Shown: piece by piece, positions 34,775 to 47,400 of the stretch | Layout: each line of letters starts with the position of its first letter | How positions within the stretch are numbered: position 1 is the stretch's first letter | DNA from: Triticum aestivum | Lineage: Eukaryota > Streptophyta > Magnoliopsida > Poales > Poaceae | NCBI RefSeq assembly: GCF_018294505.1 | Contig: NC_057798.1 | Span: 372,624,081-372,688,080, forward strand | Length of the DNA: 64,000 nt | Direction: 5' to 3' | The notes under the pieces: generated by a model | What the model saw: the letters and a program-made list of their open reading frames with translations, nothing else | Told to the model about the DNA's origin: nothing | The model's database searches: none | Program-made: the position numbers and the translations under genes

Positions 34775-35943
34775 GGTTGAGACGATGAATCAAGGTTTTT
34801 CTCCTCCGATGGTTCACCCGGAGATGGAAGTAACGGGTGTTAGCATCACCCTCCTTCAAATTGGTGATTCTGGAGTTTTGCCTCTTCCTAGATTTCTCAA
34901 GCATAGCCCACGCGATGATCTTTCTCTTTAGTCTTTTCCGAAGATCATATTCCTGCTGGGAAAGCTCTCTTTGATCCATAGCCAGATCAAGATGCAGAAT
35001 AACTTCAAGCGCCATATGTAATTGGATCTTAGCTTTGGCGAAAAGGGACTTGCTCCAGGAGCGTAATCTTTGGCTAGTAGTTTTGAGCTTATGAAACAGC
35101 CTCTGGTATGGCTCGGAATGTGTTGATTCTTCGTCCCAAGCATCCTTGACCGTCTTTTGGAAACCCGGCATCTTGGTCCAATGGTTCTCGAACCGGAAGG
35201 ACTTCGGTCGCTTGGGACTATCCTCATTAGCGAGTAAAAGTGGGCAGTGGTCCGAAAGTGAGGAGGAGAGGGCATGAAGAATGTGATTGGCAAATTCGAT
35301 GTCCTAGTCCTCATTACAAAAAAAAACTTTCCAGTTTACTAAGCGTTGGGTTGTTTCTTTCATTGCTCCATGTGAATCTTCGATTCTGAAGATGGATTTC
35401 CTTGATCTCGCAAAAGTTTAAGGTGTTGCGAAACCTAACTAGGCTACTACGGTCCACATTGGTGTGGTTTTTATCTCAAGCCCGGTATATTTGGTTGAAG
35501 TCGCCGTTAACCAGCCACTTTGTTCCTGGCAATGGTTTCTGAGATGACAGCTCCAGGAAAAAAGCATCTTTGTGAATGCTTCTAGTTGGCCCGTAGACAG
35601 TGGTAAGCTTGAAAGATTTGTTATCTGAAGAATTGTTGATTGCAACAAACACCGAGAGAAAATATGATCCGAGCTGGACGTTGGATATATCGATCACCGC
35701 TTCATCCCACAACAGCAAGATTCCTCCCTTAGTACCATCAGCAGGCTTGTAGGCGAAATTCTTCAGACGTTGGCCACCAAGATAAGCAGCGGTAAAAGGA
35801 TCAATCACTTGGAGCTTAGTTTCCTGTAGACAGACCAGATGACAGGAAGATGCAGCAATTGTTTCATGGACAGTGGCTCTACGCTCAATGTAGTTTAATC
35901 CACGGACATTCCAACACAAAATAGAGATGTTTTGATCTAACAT
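34775..35943 (-). pseudogene. LINE-2 ORF2 N-terminal endonuclease and linker
   Basis: Start ATG at 35943. Endonuclease signatures: ILCWNVRGLNYIERR, CLQETKL (Glu), VYGPTR, WLVNGDFNQIY and, after a break, FTWSNERNNPTLSKL. An in-frame stop near 35476 and frame changes near 35310 and 35170 disrupt it. The linker toward RT (KEGDANTRYFHLRVNHRRRK) is well preserved up to the large-LTR insertion. It would nick target DNA if intact. Confidence 0.88.
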
Positions 35944-36268
35944 TGGTTCACCAAAGGTACATCAGGATTACAAGTGGGAAACAAACAGAACAACATCCAC
36001 ATAATCATAGGTCTCTCCAGGACCAGGGGCAGTAGCATGTCATAGCAGCTACAAACAGGCGTACAACTAACAAGGATTTGGTGTACTATCATCAGGAACT
36101 GAACTACAACAGAGAGCAAGCTGCAGGATCAGACGCCCGTGGAGACAGCCTCACCCAGCTCTGGACCTCCTTCTCACCATGCTGCACCAGGGCCTCCTCC
36201 ACCGCTGAAGACAGGTCGCAGTCCAGCTGGAAGAGCGTGCGGAGGGCCGCAACAGCGATATCTGGCAG

Positions 36269-38838
36269 CTAACCTTGGAACATCTGGGCAAATTTAGCAA
36301 TCGCCGCTTCTGTAACCTGCTCGCCCTCAACCACAATGTTCATGCGGCGACAAAGTAGTTGTTCAGCAAGCTTCGGTATGGGCATCTTCCTCTTCTTGGC
36401 TCGGAGACGAGGGATCTGTCGTGGCAACTGGAAGCCGGGCACCCCGGCCAGCGTCTTCCGTCGAGCTGCTAGAGGCCTGGGCGGCGTCAAACATGGTGAC
36501 GGGAGCAGCGCCAGCATGTACGGGATGAAGATGGGTGTTGCGGACTTTGGAGAGGCATTGGTAGCAGTCAGAACAGTCAAGGCTTCATCAGTGTGATCTT
36601 CATTCCCCTCATCCTGAGTAGGAGTTGCAGTAGCGATGACAAGCTCCGACGTGGGGATGACAGGGTCTTCTTGTTCCATTCCCAGGCGTGGTGGGGTGGG
36701 AGTAGCCAGAACGAACTCTGGCGTGGAGATCACTGCATCTGGAGCCATCTCTGGCAGCGTCACCTGAAGCTGAGTCAAGTCCAGCACCACTTGGGCATGT
36801 GTGGACTCCTTGTTGGGGGCGTGGTGTCCTTCCATCGTAAGAGATGGCTGGACTTTGGTGACCATGCGAGCCGCACCACAAAGCCAACCCAAGGCTGAAG
36901 CAGACGGGGCAAGCTCAATGATGTCGCTCGAAGTGGTGCGAGAAGAAGGCGGCAGCGAGCGTCCATGAGCTGAATGATCCCGTGAGCCGCCTCCGGAGCG
37001 GCGTCGACCATCATGGCCACGGTCACCGCCACGCTCCTCGTGACGTGAACCATGGCGATCATCTTCAGTCCGGCGTTCTGGAGCACGGGAGCGGCTCCGG
37101 AAGAAACGATCACGCCATGATGAACGCGGCCGGACGTTGTCGCGGCCTCGCGGGTCGTCCCTGTCGTGGTCGTCATCGCGGCTGTGCTGGTCGTCGTCAT
37201 CCCGATGTCGAGGTTGAGGTTCACGCCTGTCATGAACCCTGCACTCGCCGTCCACCACACCATATCTCTAGGTGAAGGGGTCAGTGTGCGGGCGACGCGG
37301 AATGTTGCCGGCCGCATATGGTGTGTAGTCCTCTAGCTTGTCCAGATGAACGATAGCTCGACGCCGGATGCCCTGATGCCCAACAGCCGTGGACGAAGCA
37401 CCACCCATCCCCATGGCTACACGGGGGGCAATGGTAACTTGCAGCACCTTGGGGATGGCCGAGGGGTTCTCTGACCACGCCCAAAGCATGAATCTTGATG
37501 TATCTTCGCGACAGAGAGTGGCGATGTCGAAATAATGGACAAAAGAGTTCGGACCGAGGACCTGGGCTGCCACGGAGTCGCACCAAGTGTTGAGGGGGAT
37601 TCCTTCGATGCAGAGGTGGACGTGGTAATCTGCACGCACCACATCAGAGTGCGCGTCTTAGCGCCAGTTGGCGGAGTGGATGTCGAGGCCGTTGTGCCGG
37701 AATCTGCCTGACGCCGTGACCTTGTCGCGTTGGTGCTGATAGTCAAAGAGGGCGAAGAAATCTTCGGGATAGTGCGGCACTACCTTGACATCTCGCACGC
37801 CGAACTCCACGTCGAGGGCCTCCTTGATCTCAGCAACGCTCACCACCAGCCTGTTCCCACCAAGCCACAAGAAGGCACCCAGGGAAGCAAGGCTGGCGGT
37901 GTTGGCCTCCATCTCCGGCGTGGAGACGATGACCACGCTCCCCTCCTAAGGCCGCATCGAAGGGTCGCCAACACGGGGCGTCTGACGCGGCATGGCGCAT
38001 AGCACAGCCGATGAAGAGGACCGGGCCGAAGAAGCAGCAGTAGGGGATGATGCAGGGGATGATGCATGGGACGCGGATGAGGAGGAGGGAGCAGCAGTAG
38101 CAGCTTGAGACAGTGACGGGAGGGACCAAGGGGAGGGCGTCGGAAGTTGGTGCAGCCGCTTGCCCTGTGTCCAACCTGACGGCAGCGCCGGCAGGTAAAC
38201 GGATTTCTACAGCTCGCCTTGCAATGGCCTTTGAGCAAACAACGGTGGCACTTGTTGTCTTGGATCTTGACAAACTCACTCTGTCTCCTTGGTGGGGAAT
38301 AAGAAGCCGCGACTCGACGCCTTGAATGAGGGTGGTTAGGTCGCTCTTTACGCCACCAATGAGCCGGCCGCACCAAATGCCATTGATGATCCTGAGCATC
38401 CGTGGCGGGGGTAGAGTGTCTTGATTCCCGAGCAGCCGGCGCTGGGCTCGAGGGAGAGCTCGTCGAGTCCCATCGAGCCTTTGCCTTGAATGAGGTTGCA
38501 GACACGGATTTGAGGCATGGGCGGTGAGCTCCTTGAATGGGCGGAGGTGGCGTGTCTTGCAGAAGATTCGCATTGATGGCGAAGCAGACTTTGCGCTGCA
38601 CACCGGCGGCGACCGCAGCAGCCGTAGGCGGAGATTGAGTGGCTTGGGGATTCAGATCTGAGGAGCTTGACGCCAACTGCGGAAAGAGCTTGGCCACCAG
38701 ATCCAGCCTTCTGAACTGCGGTGAAGGGAACCCCGGTGACGACGAGGAGACGCCTGAGGACGAGATGTGGGCAGCGGCGGCCTGAGAGGTGGCTGCGGGC
38801 GCCGGAGCGGCGCGCTGCAGGAGCGTGGGCGTTGGCAT
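36269..38838 (-). pseudogene. LINE-2 ORF1: CCHC RNA-binding protein
   Basis: The start ATG at 38838 lies only 25 bp from the LINE 5' end. Order: a Pro/Ala/Ser-rich N-terminus, then two CCHC knuckles at about residues 195-230 (CHRCLLKGHCKASC, CRRCRQVGHRASGC), then after a frameshift near 37940 a DUF4283-like core (ALDVEFGVRDVKVVPHYPED, YHVHLCIEGIPLNTW). A very charged Arg/Asp region (HRDDDDQHSRDDDHDRDD) and an acidic/Pro tail follow. In-frame stops lie near 37658 and 37268. The layout matches LINE-1 ORF1 although sequence identity looks low. Confidence 0.85.
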
Positions 38839-38863
38839 GAGAGCGTATAGGTCTAAGGTTTCC

Positions 38864-38872
38864 CTACATGTT
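38864..38872. repeat. Target-site duplication of LINE-2 (right copy)
   Basis: CTACATGTT, identical to 20652-20660. Confidence 0.8.
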
Positions 38873-38899
38873 GTTTTAATCTATAAAAAACATTGGTGG

Positions 38900-38904
38900 G
38901 TTAC
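38900..38904. repeat. Target-site duplication of the Gypsy element (left copy)
   Basis: GTTAC, repeated at 60641-60645. Confidence 0.92.
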
Positions 38905-39377
38905 TGTCGGTGTCAAAACCGGTGGATCTCGGGTAGGGGGTCCCGAACTGTGCGTCTAGGCGGATGGTAACAGGAGACAAGGGACATGATGTTTTTACAT
39001 AGGTTCGGGCCCTCTCGATGGAGGTAAAACCCTACTCCTGCTTGATTAATATTGATGATATGGGTAGTACAAGAGTGGACCTACCACGAGATCAAGGAGG
39101 CTAAACCCTAGAAGCTAGCCTATGGTATGATTGTTGTTCGTCCTATGGACTAAAACCCTCCGGTTTATATAGACACCGGAGAGGGCTAGGGTTACAGAGA
39201 GTCGGTTAGAATGGTAGGAGATCTACATATCCGTATTGCCAAGCTTGCCTTCCACGCCAAGGAAAGTCCCATCCGAACACGGGACGAAGTCTTCAATCTT
39301 GTATCTTCATAGTCTTGGAGTCCGGCCAATGATGATAGTTCGGCTATCTGGACACCCCCTAGTCCAGGACTCCCTCA
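38905..39377 (-). repeat. Gypsy element 3' LTR
   Basis: 473 bp, starting TGTCGGTGTCAAAACCGG and ending AGGACTCCCTCA on the plus strand. Partner at 60168-60640. Confidence 0.95.
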
Positions 39378-39392
39378 GTAGCCCCTGAATCA
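39378..39392 (-). other. Gypsy polypurine tract
   Basis: CAGGGGCTAC on the minus strand beside the 3' LTR. The purine run is short. Confidence 0.6.
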
Positions 39393-39612
39393 GGCTTCAA
39401 TGACGACAAATCCGGCGCGTATATTGTCTTCGGCGTTGCAAGGCGGGTTCTCCTCAAAATTCCATGTGCTTGCCGAATAGTGTCCGGGTTCCTTATAAAT
39501 GTTGCGCTCCTTGGCTTCCACGTCCAACAATGGCCCTCTTCCACATGTCGTATGAATGCGAAAAGCCAGGGTATTTTTACATTTTACCCCCTAGCTACGC
39601 GAATAAGCTGCC

Positions 39613-39618
39613 TATAAG
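39613..39618 (+). promoter_or_regulatory. TATA-like box of the antisense ORF
   Basis: CCTATAAGAGAGG lies about 85 bp before the ATG at 39703, on the plus strand. It would allow transcription opposite to gag-pol. No experimental support is visible in the sequence. Confidence 0.45.
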
Positions 39619-39702
39619 AGAGGCGAGGATCTAGATCCGAATCACACCCTCCTCCTTCCGCGAGTACTCATCGAACCGCCTCTGACAAAAATCCACTCCA
39701 TC

Positions 39703-42466
39703 ATGGACAGTCGACGCGGCTCCTCCTCTCGCGCTCCCAGCCCTCAGCCCGGAGATTGGAGAAGATGTTCAGTCCCGCATAGCGAGCTAGTGACGCTCCA
39801 AGCAGAGGGATACCTTCCCCCAGCCTTCATGGTTCCGGTTCGAGCCGGACTGGCCACCTACAAGGGTGGGAAGCAGGCGGAGAGCGTCCCCAATCCCTCC
39901 AAAGGAGAGCGGATATGCTTCGTTCCTTATCTAATAAGGGGACTCGGATTTCCCATACATCCGTTTCTCCGGGGGCTCCTGGAGTTCTATGGACTCCAGC
40001 TTCACCACCTTACACCTGCCTCCATCTTGCACATCGCGGGCTTTGTAGCCCTTTGTGAGCTGTTCTTGGGCATCGAGGCCCATTTTGCGCTGTGGAAGAG
40101 ATTGTTTTGCCTCGTACCCCGTTCTCACGAGGGGTCGATATATCAAGTGGGCAAAGTCGAAATATGGCGCATCGCCGGGACCGGATATCTATCCGGAACC
40201 CTGAAGAAGGCGTCCGAAGACTGGCCTTCAGAATGGTTTTATATGGAAGACGCCCCACTGCCGGACCCAGTTCAAATCGGCCTCCCGGAGTTCAGCAACG
40301 CTCCTCTGAAGAAATGCCTGAGCTGGCGCCCGCGGAGCCCTCAACGGGAGAATGATGGGGGCGTCCAATATCTGATGGGCCGGATAAGGTTACTGACTCA
40401 TTCCGGATTGACCATGATTGGAGTCATGGCCACATGCATCACGCGGGGGGGTGCAGCCGCTCCAATATAGGGGCCACCCCATGTGGGATTTCAACGGGGA
40501 GGATGACGCCACCCGTCATGGCCGCAAGGGGCCGGGATCGGTTGCCGATCTGGTGAAGATCCTGTCTGGCTTGTACAAGGGGGAGAAGGAGGACTTCCTC
40601 CGCGCGAGTCCATTGAATGGATTCTCCATGAATAACCCTCGGAGCTGGGTAAGCGGACGTTTTGTCTATTCGATCCATATTCCCAAAGTTAAGTGTCTCA
40701 ATTTGCGACATCGATGCAGGAACTGCGTCGGGACGTAGAGGGCATACTTAGCCCGACTCCACAGCCCGAGGATCCGGGACGATCCCTTGATCCGGCCTCC
40801 GAAGAGGATCCGGACATAAAGATGGAGCTGATCGATGGGGTATTCCACCAACTTAGCATGGACAATGCTTTGGTCGCCATTACGGCCGACTACCCCGGTT
40901 TATCTCCAGCTTCCCAGGTAACTATGACCGGAGTCCGGACACCATTACTCATCCATGCTTATTTCTGACAACCGTATACCAACGGCGCTCCGCAGGAGGT
41001 GCCTTCAGGGCGGGAAGCCGAACCCGCGGCGGCTGACCAACAAGGGTCAGTTCGGCCCAGCAGGCGGAAGAGGAGTGCGGCAGGAATCAAAACATCGCCG
41101 CAACGGTATGACGCACCACCGTGTTTAAAGGAGAGATTCCTAGGAGGTATATTAATGCTCATGATTTTTCCAGGAGAAAGAGCGCTCGCTGGACTGTGTC
41201 CGGCGAGGTTGCCAATCAAGCCTCCGCCAGCCAGGCTCCAACGCCTGGTCCGGAGGGGAGGCGAACATAAGGCGTGAGCCAGACGCTCCTCCAACGGAGG
41301 ATGCCAACAGGCTGTCCGCCACCAGGTCTGAGGTGGAGAGCGCCATGAATCATAGGCGTCGCCGGATAGTTCTTCGTGACGCGTGTTTCTCCCCGGAGGC
41401 ATTGAATGCCTTTAACGCGGGAGACGCGCACCTCCGTGCCGCTCGAGATGGTCTAAACAGAGCCATGGAGCAGTATGTGAAAGACATACGGGTGAGGAGT
41501 TTTAATAGTTATATATGCCAGTAGCCCCCGAGACTTAAAATAGTTAGAATAACTGATTTAAGGATCATTTGTCATGCAGGATCTTACGGAGAAGAATGCC
41601 CACCTGCCCCAGGAGCTTCAAGGGTGCAAGGCCCAACTTGAGGCCGCACTAGCCGCCGCAGGGGGAGCCACAGAGACCCCCTCTGGTAATACATACTTCG
41701 AAAAGATTAGTGGTTTTATGAAGTGCGGCGTGCGTATAAGTCTGACAATAATATTGCAGATGGTGCCGGACTTGATCCGGACAAGCAACAGCTACTGCGC
41801 CAGTTGAAGGCCGGTGAGAGGGTGCTTATGAAGGTGCAGTAGGAGAGGAACAAACTCCAAGATGCCAACACCCAGCTGGGCGAAGAACTAAAAGGTGTTC
41901 GGGCCCAACTGTCTGGCTCCGTGAAGGAGAATCAGCGGCTTCGTCGCGGCATTTACAGTAAGTACTTGAGCAAACTCTCTTGAAAAGAAGAGTTCGGCGA
42001 GGGAGTCGATTGACAGAAATATGTCTGTAGGTTTGCTCACAGGTCGTCCTGCGGAGGAAATGCCCGGTTCAACGGGTGATCTGTTTCCCGAGCTGCTGCA
42101 ACTGCACGAACGTGTTCGGCAGGTGATGAGCGGCATCGCCCAGGCCTTATGGCCGTCCGTCTCCCTACCCGAGGGTCTTGGAGGGCTTGCGGAGAAGCTT
42201 CAGGGAGCACGGCAGCGCTTCCGTCTATGGAAGATATCGGCCTGCCGTCAAGGCGCCCGGGAGGCCTGGGCCATGGTGAAGACGCGGTACACGAAGGCAG
42301 ATCCAAACCACATGGCCGAGGTCGGACTTGTGGGGCCCGATGGGAAGGAGATCCCTGTGAGCTTAATGTACGGCCAAGTAGAGTTGGCCGCTAAGTATTC
42401 CCAACGGGACTGTAAGCTAGACAGCCTGTTAGATGGGATTGAAGAGGAGTACAATCAGTCAATTTG
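39703..42466 (+). pseudogene. Antisense multi-exon ORF of the Gypsy element (PF04195-like domain plus coiled-coil tail)
   Basis: It runs opposite to gag-pol. Predicted exons by frame and splice signals are about 39703-40648, 40720-40917, 40996-41105, 41174-41491, 41580-41685, 41760-41958 and 42038-42466. The first exon holds a domain like the one called 'putative gypsy type transposon' (PYLIRGLGFPIHPFLRGLLE, LTPASILHIAGFVALCELFL, SEWFYMEDAP, then HPMWDFNGEDD). Later exons encode charged helical sequence and a conserved tail (ADPNHMAEVGLVG, VELAAKYSQRDCKLDSLLDG). A shift at a seven-G run near 40444-40450 and an in-frame TAG near 41839 break this copy. Its function is unknown. Confidence 0.75.
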
Positions 42467-43340
42467 ACGATGTAATTTAAAAATGACATGTAAAATGCCT
42501 TCTAGTCGGATTGTAGATCGTTTATCTTTGCGGACCTTTTTGCTTCAACCTCGGGACCCAAGAGTCCGGAGTGTGTCCGAATACCCTTGCGGTTATGTAA
42601 AAACCGGGGCATGCATGGAGACCAGGCGTAGGGGTCATTAGTGCTTTATCAGACAAGTGCCCAACTAGTTATGTTATATTACATGGTTAGTAAGAAACAT
42701 CTTCCAGGGAGAATAGTTGCGTTAGGGGTTCCTTTCCCTGGGAGGCATGCCCTAAAGTGCATGTCCAGACTGCGAAAAGAGCAGAAAAGCATCTGGGGGC
42801 AGATAAATAAATAGGTAAAAAATCATCTTTCAAGTCACCGACCGAATATTCCCTTAAGAACGCTAGCTTTCGGCTTCACGCAGTTTGAGGTACACATCCG
42901 GCTGACCCGGCAGTAACAATCGCAGAGGTGCTCCCTTTACCTCCTAGCTGAACAATCGGGAACGTAGGGGTAAGCACAGGAGCTAGGCAACCCAGCTTGG
43001 CCAAAACTTAAGTCATATCGATGCATATAATGTTGAATAAAAGGTACATGCAGAAGTGTGACGCATGTGTTGGGCATGAAGCCCGTATAAATAAGCTTCT
43101 GTTAAAGAAGCCCCCAGGTATAATGAGTGCGAGTAGCACGTCAAGTGTGTGTGGTCAATGCGCAGATCAGCCCTCAAAGGCTTTACGAAAAAATGAGGAA
43201 GAAAGAGAGAAACCAAAGACAGCTAAAGTATAAAATGTGGACGGGGGAACGAGACGAACTTTGAGTCCGGCGCTAGGCGTAGAATCTTCGGAGGTGGGCT
43301 GCATTCTATGGGTTCGGCTCGAGTCGGTTGTCCGATGGTT
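42467..43340. other. Non-coding spacer between antisense ORF and integrase
   Basis: About 870 bp between the converging ends of the antisense ORF and pol. No domain recognised. Confidence 0.6.
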
Positions 43341-44420
43341 TCACAGACGGTATGCTCCGCCGGTCAGGACTTGGTCGATGATGAAGGGACCTTCCCATTT
43401 GGGCTTGAGTTTGTCCTTTTTCTTGTCCGGCAGGCGTAGAACTAGTTCGCCAACATTGTAAGTTTTGGCCTGTACTTCTCTGCTTTGATATCTTCGAGCC
43501 TGCTGCTGATAGAATGCGGAACGAGCTTTCGCCACGTCGCGCTCCTCTTCTAAGGCGTCCAAACTGTATTGATGATCCAACTCGGCTTCTCTTTCTTCGT
43601 ACATGCACATGCGAGGTGAGTCATGAATTATATCGCAGGGCAAAACTGCCTCTGCGCCGTATACCATAAAAAACGGTGTGAATCCGGTAGTACGGTATGG
43701 CGTGGTCTGCAGCCCCCAGAGTACGGAGTCGAGCTCCTCTACCCAGTGCGTGTTAGATTCCGTGAGGGACCGCACTAACCTGGGTTTGATGCCGCTCATG
43801 ATTAGACCATTTGCTCGTTCGACTTGACCGTTAGTTTGAGGGTGATAGACTGCAGCGTAGTCGAGCTTGATGCCCATATTTTTGCACCAGAGTTTAACCT
43901 CGTCGGTCGTGAAGTTCGTGCCGTTATCAGTGATGATGCTATGGGGGACGCCATAACGGTGTACTAACCCAGATATGAAGTCTATCACAGGTCCGGATTC
44001 GGTCGTTTTAACTGGCTTGGCCTCTATCCATTTGGTGAATTTGTCCACCATGACCAATAGGTATTTTTGCTTGTGGGTTCCCCCTTTAAGGGGTCCAACC
44101 ATGTCAAGCCCCCAGACCGCGAACGGCCAGGTGATGGGTATAGTTTTGAGGGCGGTGGGTGGCATGTGGCTTTGATTAGCAAAGAGCTGGCAACCGACGC
44201 ATCGTTGGACTAAGTCCTGAGCATCTGCCCGGGCCGTCGGCCAATAAAATCCTATACCCAAGGCCTTGCCTACTAGGGCCCGGGCTGCGGCGTGGTGCCC
44301 GCCGAGTCCGGCGTGAATTTCAGCCAGAAGATTTCGCCCTTCCTCTTCGGAGATGCACCTTTGGAGGACTCCGGTTGTGCTTTTCTTATAAAGCTCTCCC
44401 TCATGGACCTTGTAGGCTTT
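43341..44420 (-). pseudogene. Gypsy integrase (C-terminal part of pol)
   Basis: An open frame from the large-LTR insertion to a TGA at 43343-43341. It holds the HHCC zinc domain (EIHAGLGGHHAAAR, then RCVGCQLF), the catalytic core with DDE residues (VWGLDMVGPLKGG, HSIITDNGTNFT, QTNGQVERANG) and a C-terminal domain (GELVLRLPDKKKDKLKPKWE, GPF). The integrase itself has no stop. It is separated from RNase H only by the nested 11.6-kb element at 44421-56068. It would insert the element cDNA. Confidence 0.93.
44416..44420. repeat. Target-site duplication of large-LTR element 2 (left copy)
   Basis: GCTTT, repeated at 56069-56073. Confidence 0.92.
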
Positions 44421-47400
44421 TGTGACGCCCCCGATTCAATCATACACTAATCATGCACGCAATGTGTACGATCAAGATCAAGGACTCACGGGAAGATATC
44501 ACAACACAACTCTAAAACATAAATAAGTCATACAAGCATCATAATACAAGCCAGGGGCCTCGAGGGCTCGAATACAAGTGCTCGATCAAAGACGAGTCAG
44601 CGGAAGCAACAATATCTGAGTACAGACATAAGTTAAACAAGTTTGCCTTAAGAAGGCTAGCACAAACTGGGATACAGATCGAAAGAGGCGCAGACCTCCT
44701 GCCTGGGATCCTCCTAACTACTCCTGGTCGTCGTTAGCGGGCTGCACGTAGTAGTAGGCACCTCCGGTGTAGTAGGGGTCGTCGTCGACGGTGGCGTCTG
44801 GCTCCTGGACTCCAGCATCTGGTTGCGACAACCAGAAAGAAAGGAAAGGGGGAAAAAGGGGGAGAAAGCAACCGTGAGTACTCATCCAAAGTACTCGCAA
44901 GCAAGGAACTACACTACATATGCATGGGTATATGTGTAAGGAGGCCATATCGGTGGACTGAACTGCAGAATGCCAGAATAAAAGGGGGATAGCTAGTCCT
45001 ATCGAAGACTACGCTTCTGGCAGCCTCCGTCTCGCAGCACGTAGAAGAGAGTAGATTGAAGTCCTCCAAGTAGCATCTCCATGTAGCATCTCCAGTAGCA
45101 TCTCCAGTCGCATCGCATAGCATAACCCTACCCGGCGATCCTCCCCTCGTCGCCCTGTGGAAAAGCGATCACTGGGTTGTCTGTGGAACTTGGAAGGGTG
45201 TGTTTTATTAAGTATCCGATTCTAGTTGTCATAAGGTCAAGGTACAACTCCAAGTCGTCCTGTTACCGAAGATCACGGCTATTCGAATAGATTAACTTCC
45301 CTGCAGGGGTGCACCAACTTACCCAACACGCTCGATCCCATTTGGCCGGACACACTTTCCTGGGTCATGCCCGGCCGCGGAAGATCAACACGTCGCAGCC
45401 CCACCTAGGCACAACAGAGAGGTCAGCACGCCGGTCTAAACCTAAGCGCACAGGGGTCTGGGCCCATCGCCCTTAGCACACCTGCACGTTGCGTACGCGG
45501 CCGGTGAGCAGACCTAGCAACCTCCATTACAAAGGAAGTTGCGTTAACGCAGTCCAACCCGGCGCGCGCCACTCAGTCGCTGACGTCACGAAGTGCTTCG
45601 GCTGATACCACGACACCGAGATACCCATAACTACTCCCGCATAGATGGTTAGTGCGTATAGGCTCGTAGCCAACTCAGATCAAATACCAAGATCTCGTTA
45701 AGCGTGTTAAATATCCGCGAACGCCGACCAGGGCCAGGCCCACCTGTCTCCTAGGTGGTCTCAACCTGCCCTGCCGCTCCGCCACAAAGTAACAGTCAGG
45801 GGCCGTCGGGAACCCAGGCCCACCTCTACCGGGATGGAGCCACCTGTCCTTTCAGCCCCCTCACCAGAATCACTTGCGGGTACTCATCGAGCTGACCCGA
45901 CTTTAGTCACCATCTGTACAGTATGTATGTATAGTATATACCCGTGATCACCTCCCGAGTGATCACGGCCCAATAGTATAGCAAGGCAGACTGACAAGGA
46001 TGTAGGGCCAATAATGATAAACTAGCATCCTATACTAAGCATTTAGGATTGCGGGTAGGTATCAATGACTGTAGCAACAATGACAGGCTATGCATAGAAT
46101 AGGATAACGAACAGTAACATGCTACACTACTCTAATGCAAGCAGTATAGAGGAGAATAGGCGATATCTGGTGATCAAGGGGGGGCTTTCCCTGGTTGCTC
46201 TGGCAAGAGAGAGGGGTCGTCGGTGATGTAGTCGACCATAGGGGCATCAGCATCGTCACGGGGTCTACCGGAGAGAAGAGGGGGGAGAAACAGTAAATAC
46301 ATAGCAAGCAAGTGCATAACAGGACAACAAGCAGAGCTAGACGTGTTCTAACACGGTAGTAGCTGTTACCGACGAAGGGGGAAAGCATCCGGGAAAGTAT
46401 TCCCGGTGTTTCGGGTTTTCGGACAAATGAACCGGAGGGGGAAAGTTGCGTGTTTGATATGTTAGGGGTGTGTGGTGGACGAACGGGCTGCGTATCCGGA
46501 ATCGTCTCGTCGCTCTGAGCAACTTTCATGTTGAAAATATTTTAATCCGAGTTACAGATTAAAAGATATGATTTTCTAAAGATTTTATTAATTTCTGAGA
46601 TTTAATTAATTATTTAATTAATTCGAAAATGATTTAATGACATCAGCATGATGTCATGCTGACATCAGCAGTCAACAGAGTTGACTGGTCAACCTGACCA
46701 ATGGGTCCCACTGGTCAGTGACACATTTTAATTAAACAATTTTGTTATCCTAATTAATATGAATTAGGGGGGTGGGCCCCACTATCATTGAGTACTAAAT
46801 TAACTAATTAACAGATCAGGTTAATTAGGTAACTAATGTGTAATTGGTTTAATTAGTAGGTTAATTTAATTAATCACAATTAATTAAGTTAATTATTTCT
46901 TAAATTAATTATTTCTATTTTTATTTATTATTTTTTTTTAATATGTTCTGGGCGTGGGCCCTATCTGTCATAGGCCCATAGGGGCCTATCGGGTTCGGGC
47001 GCCAGGGTGCGGATGTCACCCGAGCGGGTGCTGGGCAGCGGGTGCCCATCGGAGCGGACCCGAGGCGACGGGACGGGCGCGTGGGTGCGCCGGAGCGAAG
47101 GTGAGGCGGGTGCGGGGAGCGAGGGCGCGGCCCTGGCGCCTGGCGCGGCTAGCAGCGCGGTCGGTGGCCACGGCCGGCCGGGAAGGCGCGACGGGGCGGA
47201 GGGAACGGGGTGGAGCCGCTGGCGGACGCGGCCAGCCAGGCGAAGCGGCGTCGGCGCAGACGGTGTAGGGGAAGGGGTAGGGGGAGATGGGGTCATACCC
47301 CCGGTGCAGGGGTTCATCGACGAGGCGCGAGGAAGCCGGCGGGGAACGGACGGGGAAGCAGTCCGGCGGCGTCGTGGTTCCGGCGAGGGGGGGCCCCGAG

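Larger units (their letters stand above)
20661..38863 (-). mobile_element. LINE-2: full-length plant L1-type LINE, split by a large-LTR element
   Basis: Minus-strand LINE with ORF1 (36269-38838), endonuclease (34775-35943), RT (21270-23156), zf-RVT (20750-21373) and a T8 run at its 3' end. A TSD of 9 bp flanks it. The 11.6-kb element at 23157-34774 sits between the endonuclease and RT. Protein sequence continues across it, ending in HRLN on one side and continuing KHNSGWITEHNQ on the other. Without the insertion the LINE is about 6580 bp, almost the same as LINE-1, though the two proteins differ clearly. Stops and frameshifts make it inactive. Confidence 0.9.
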
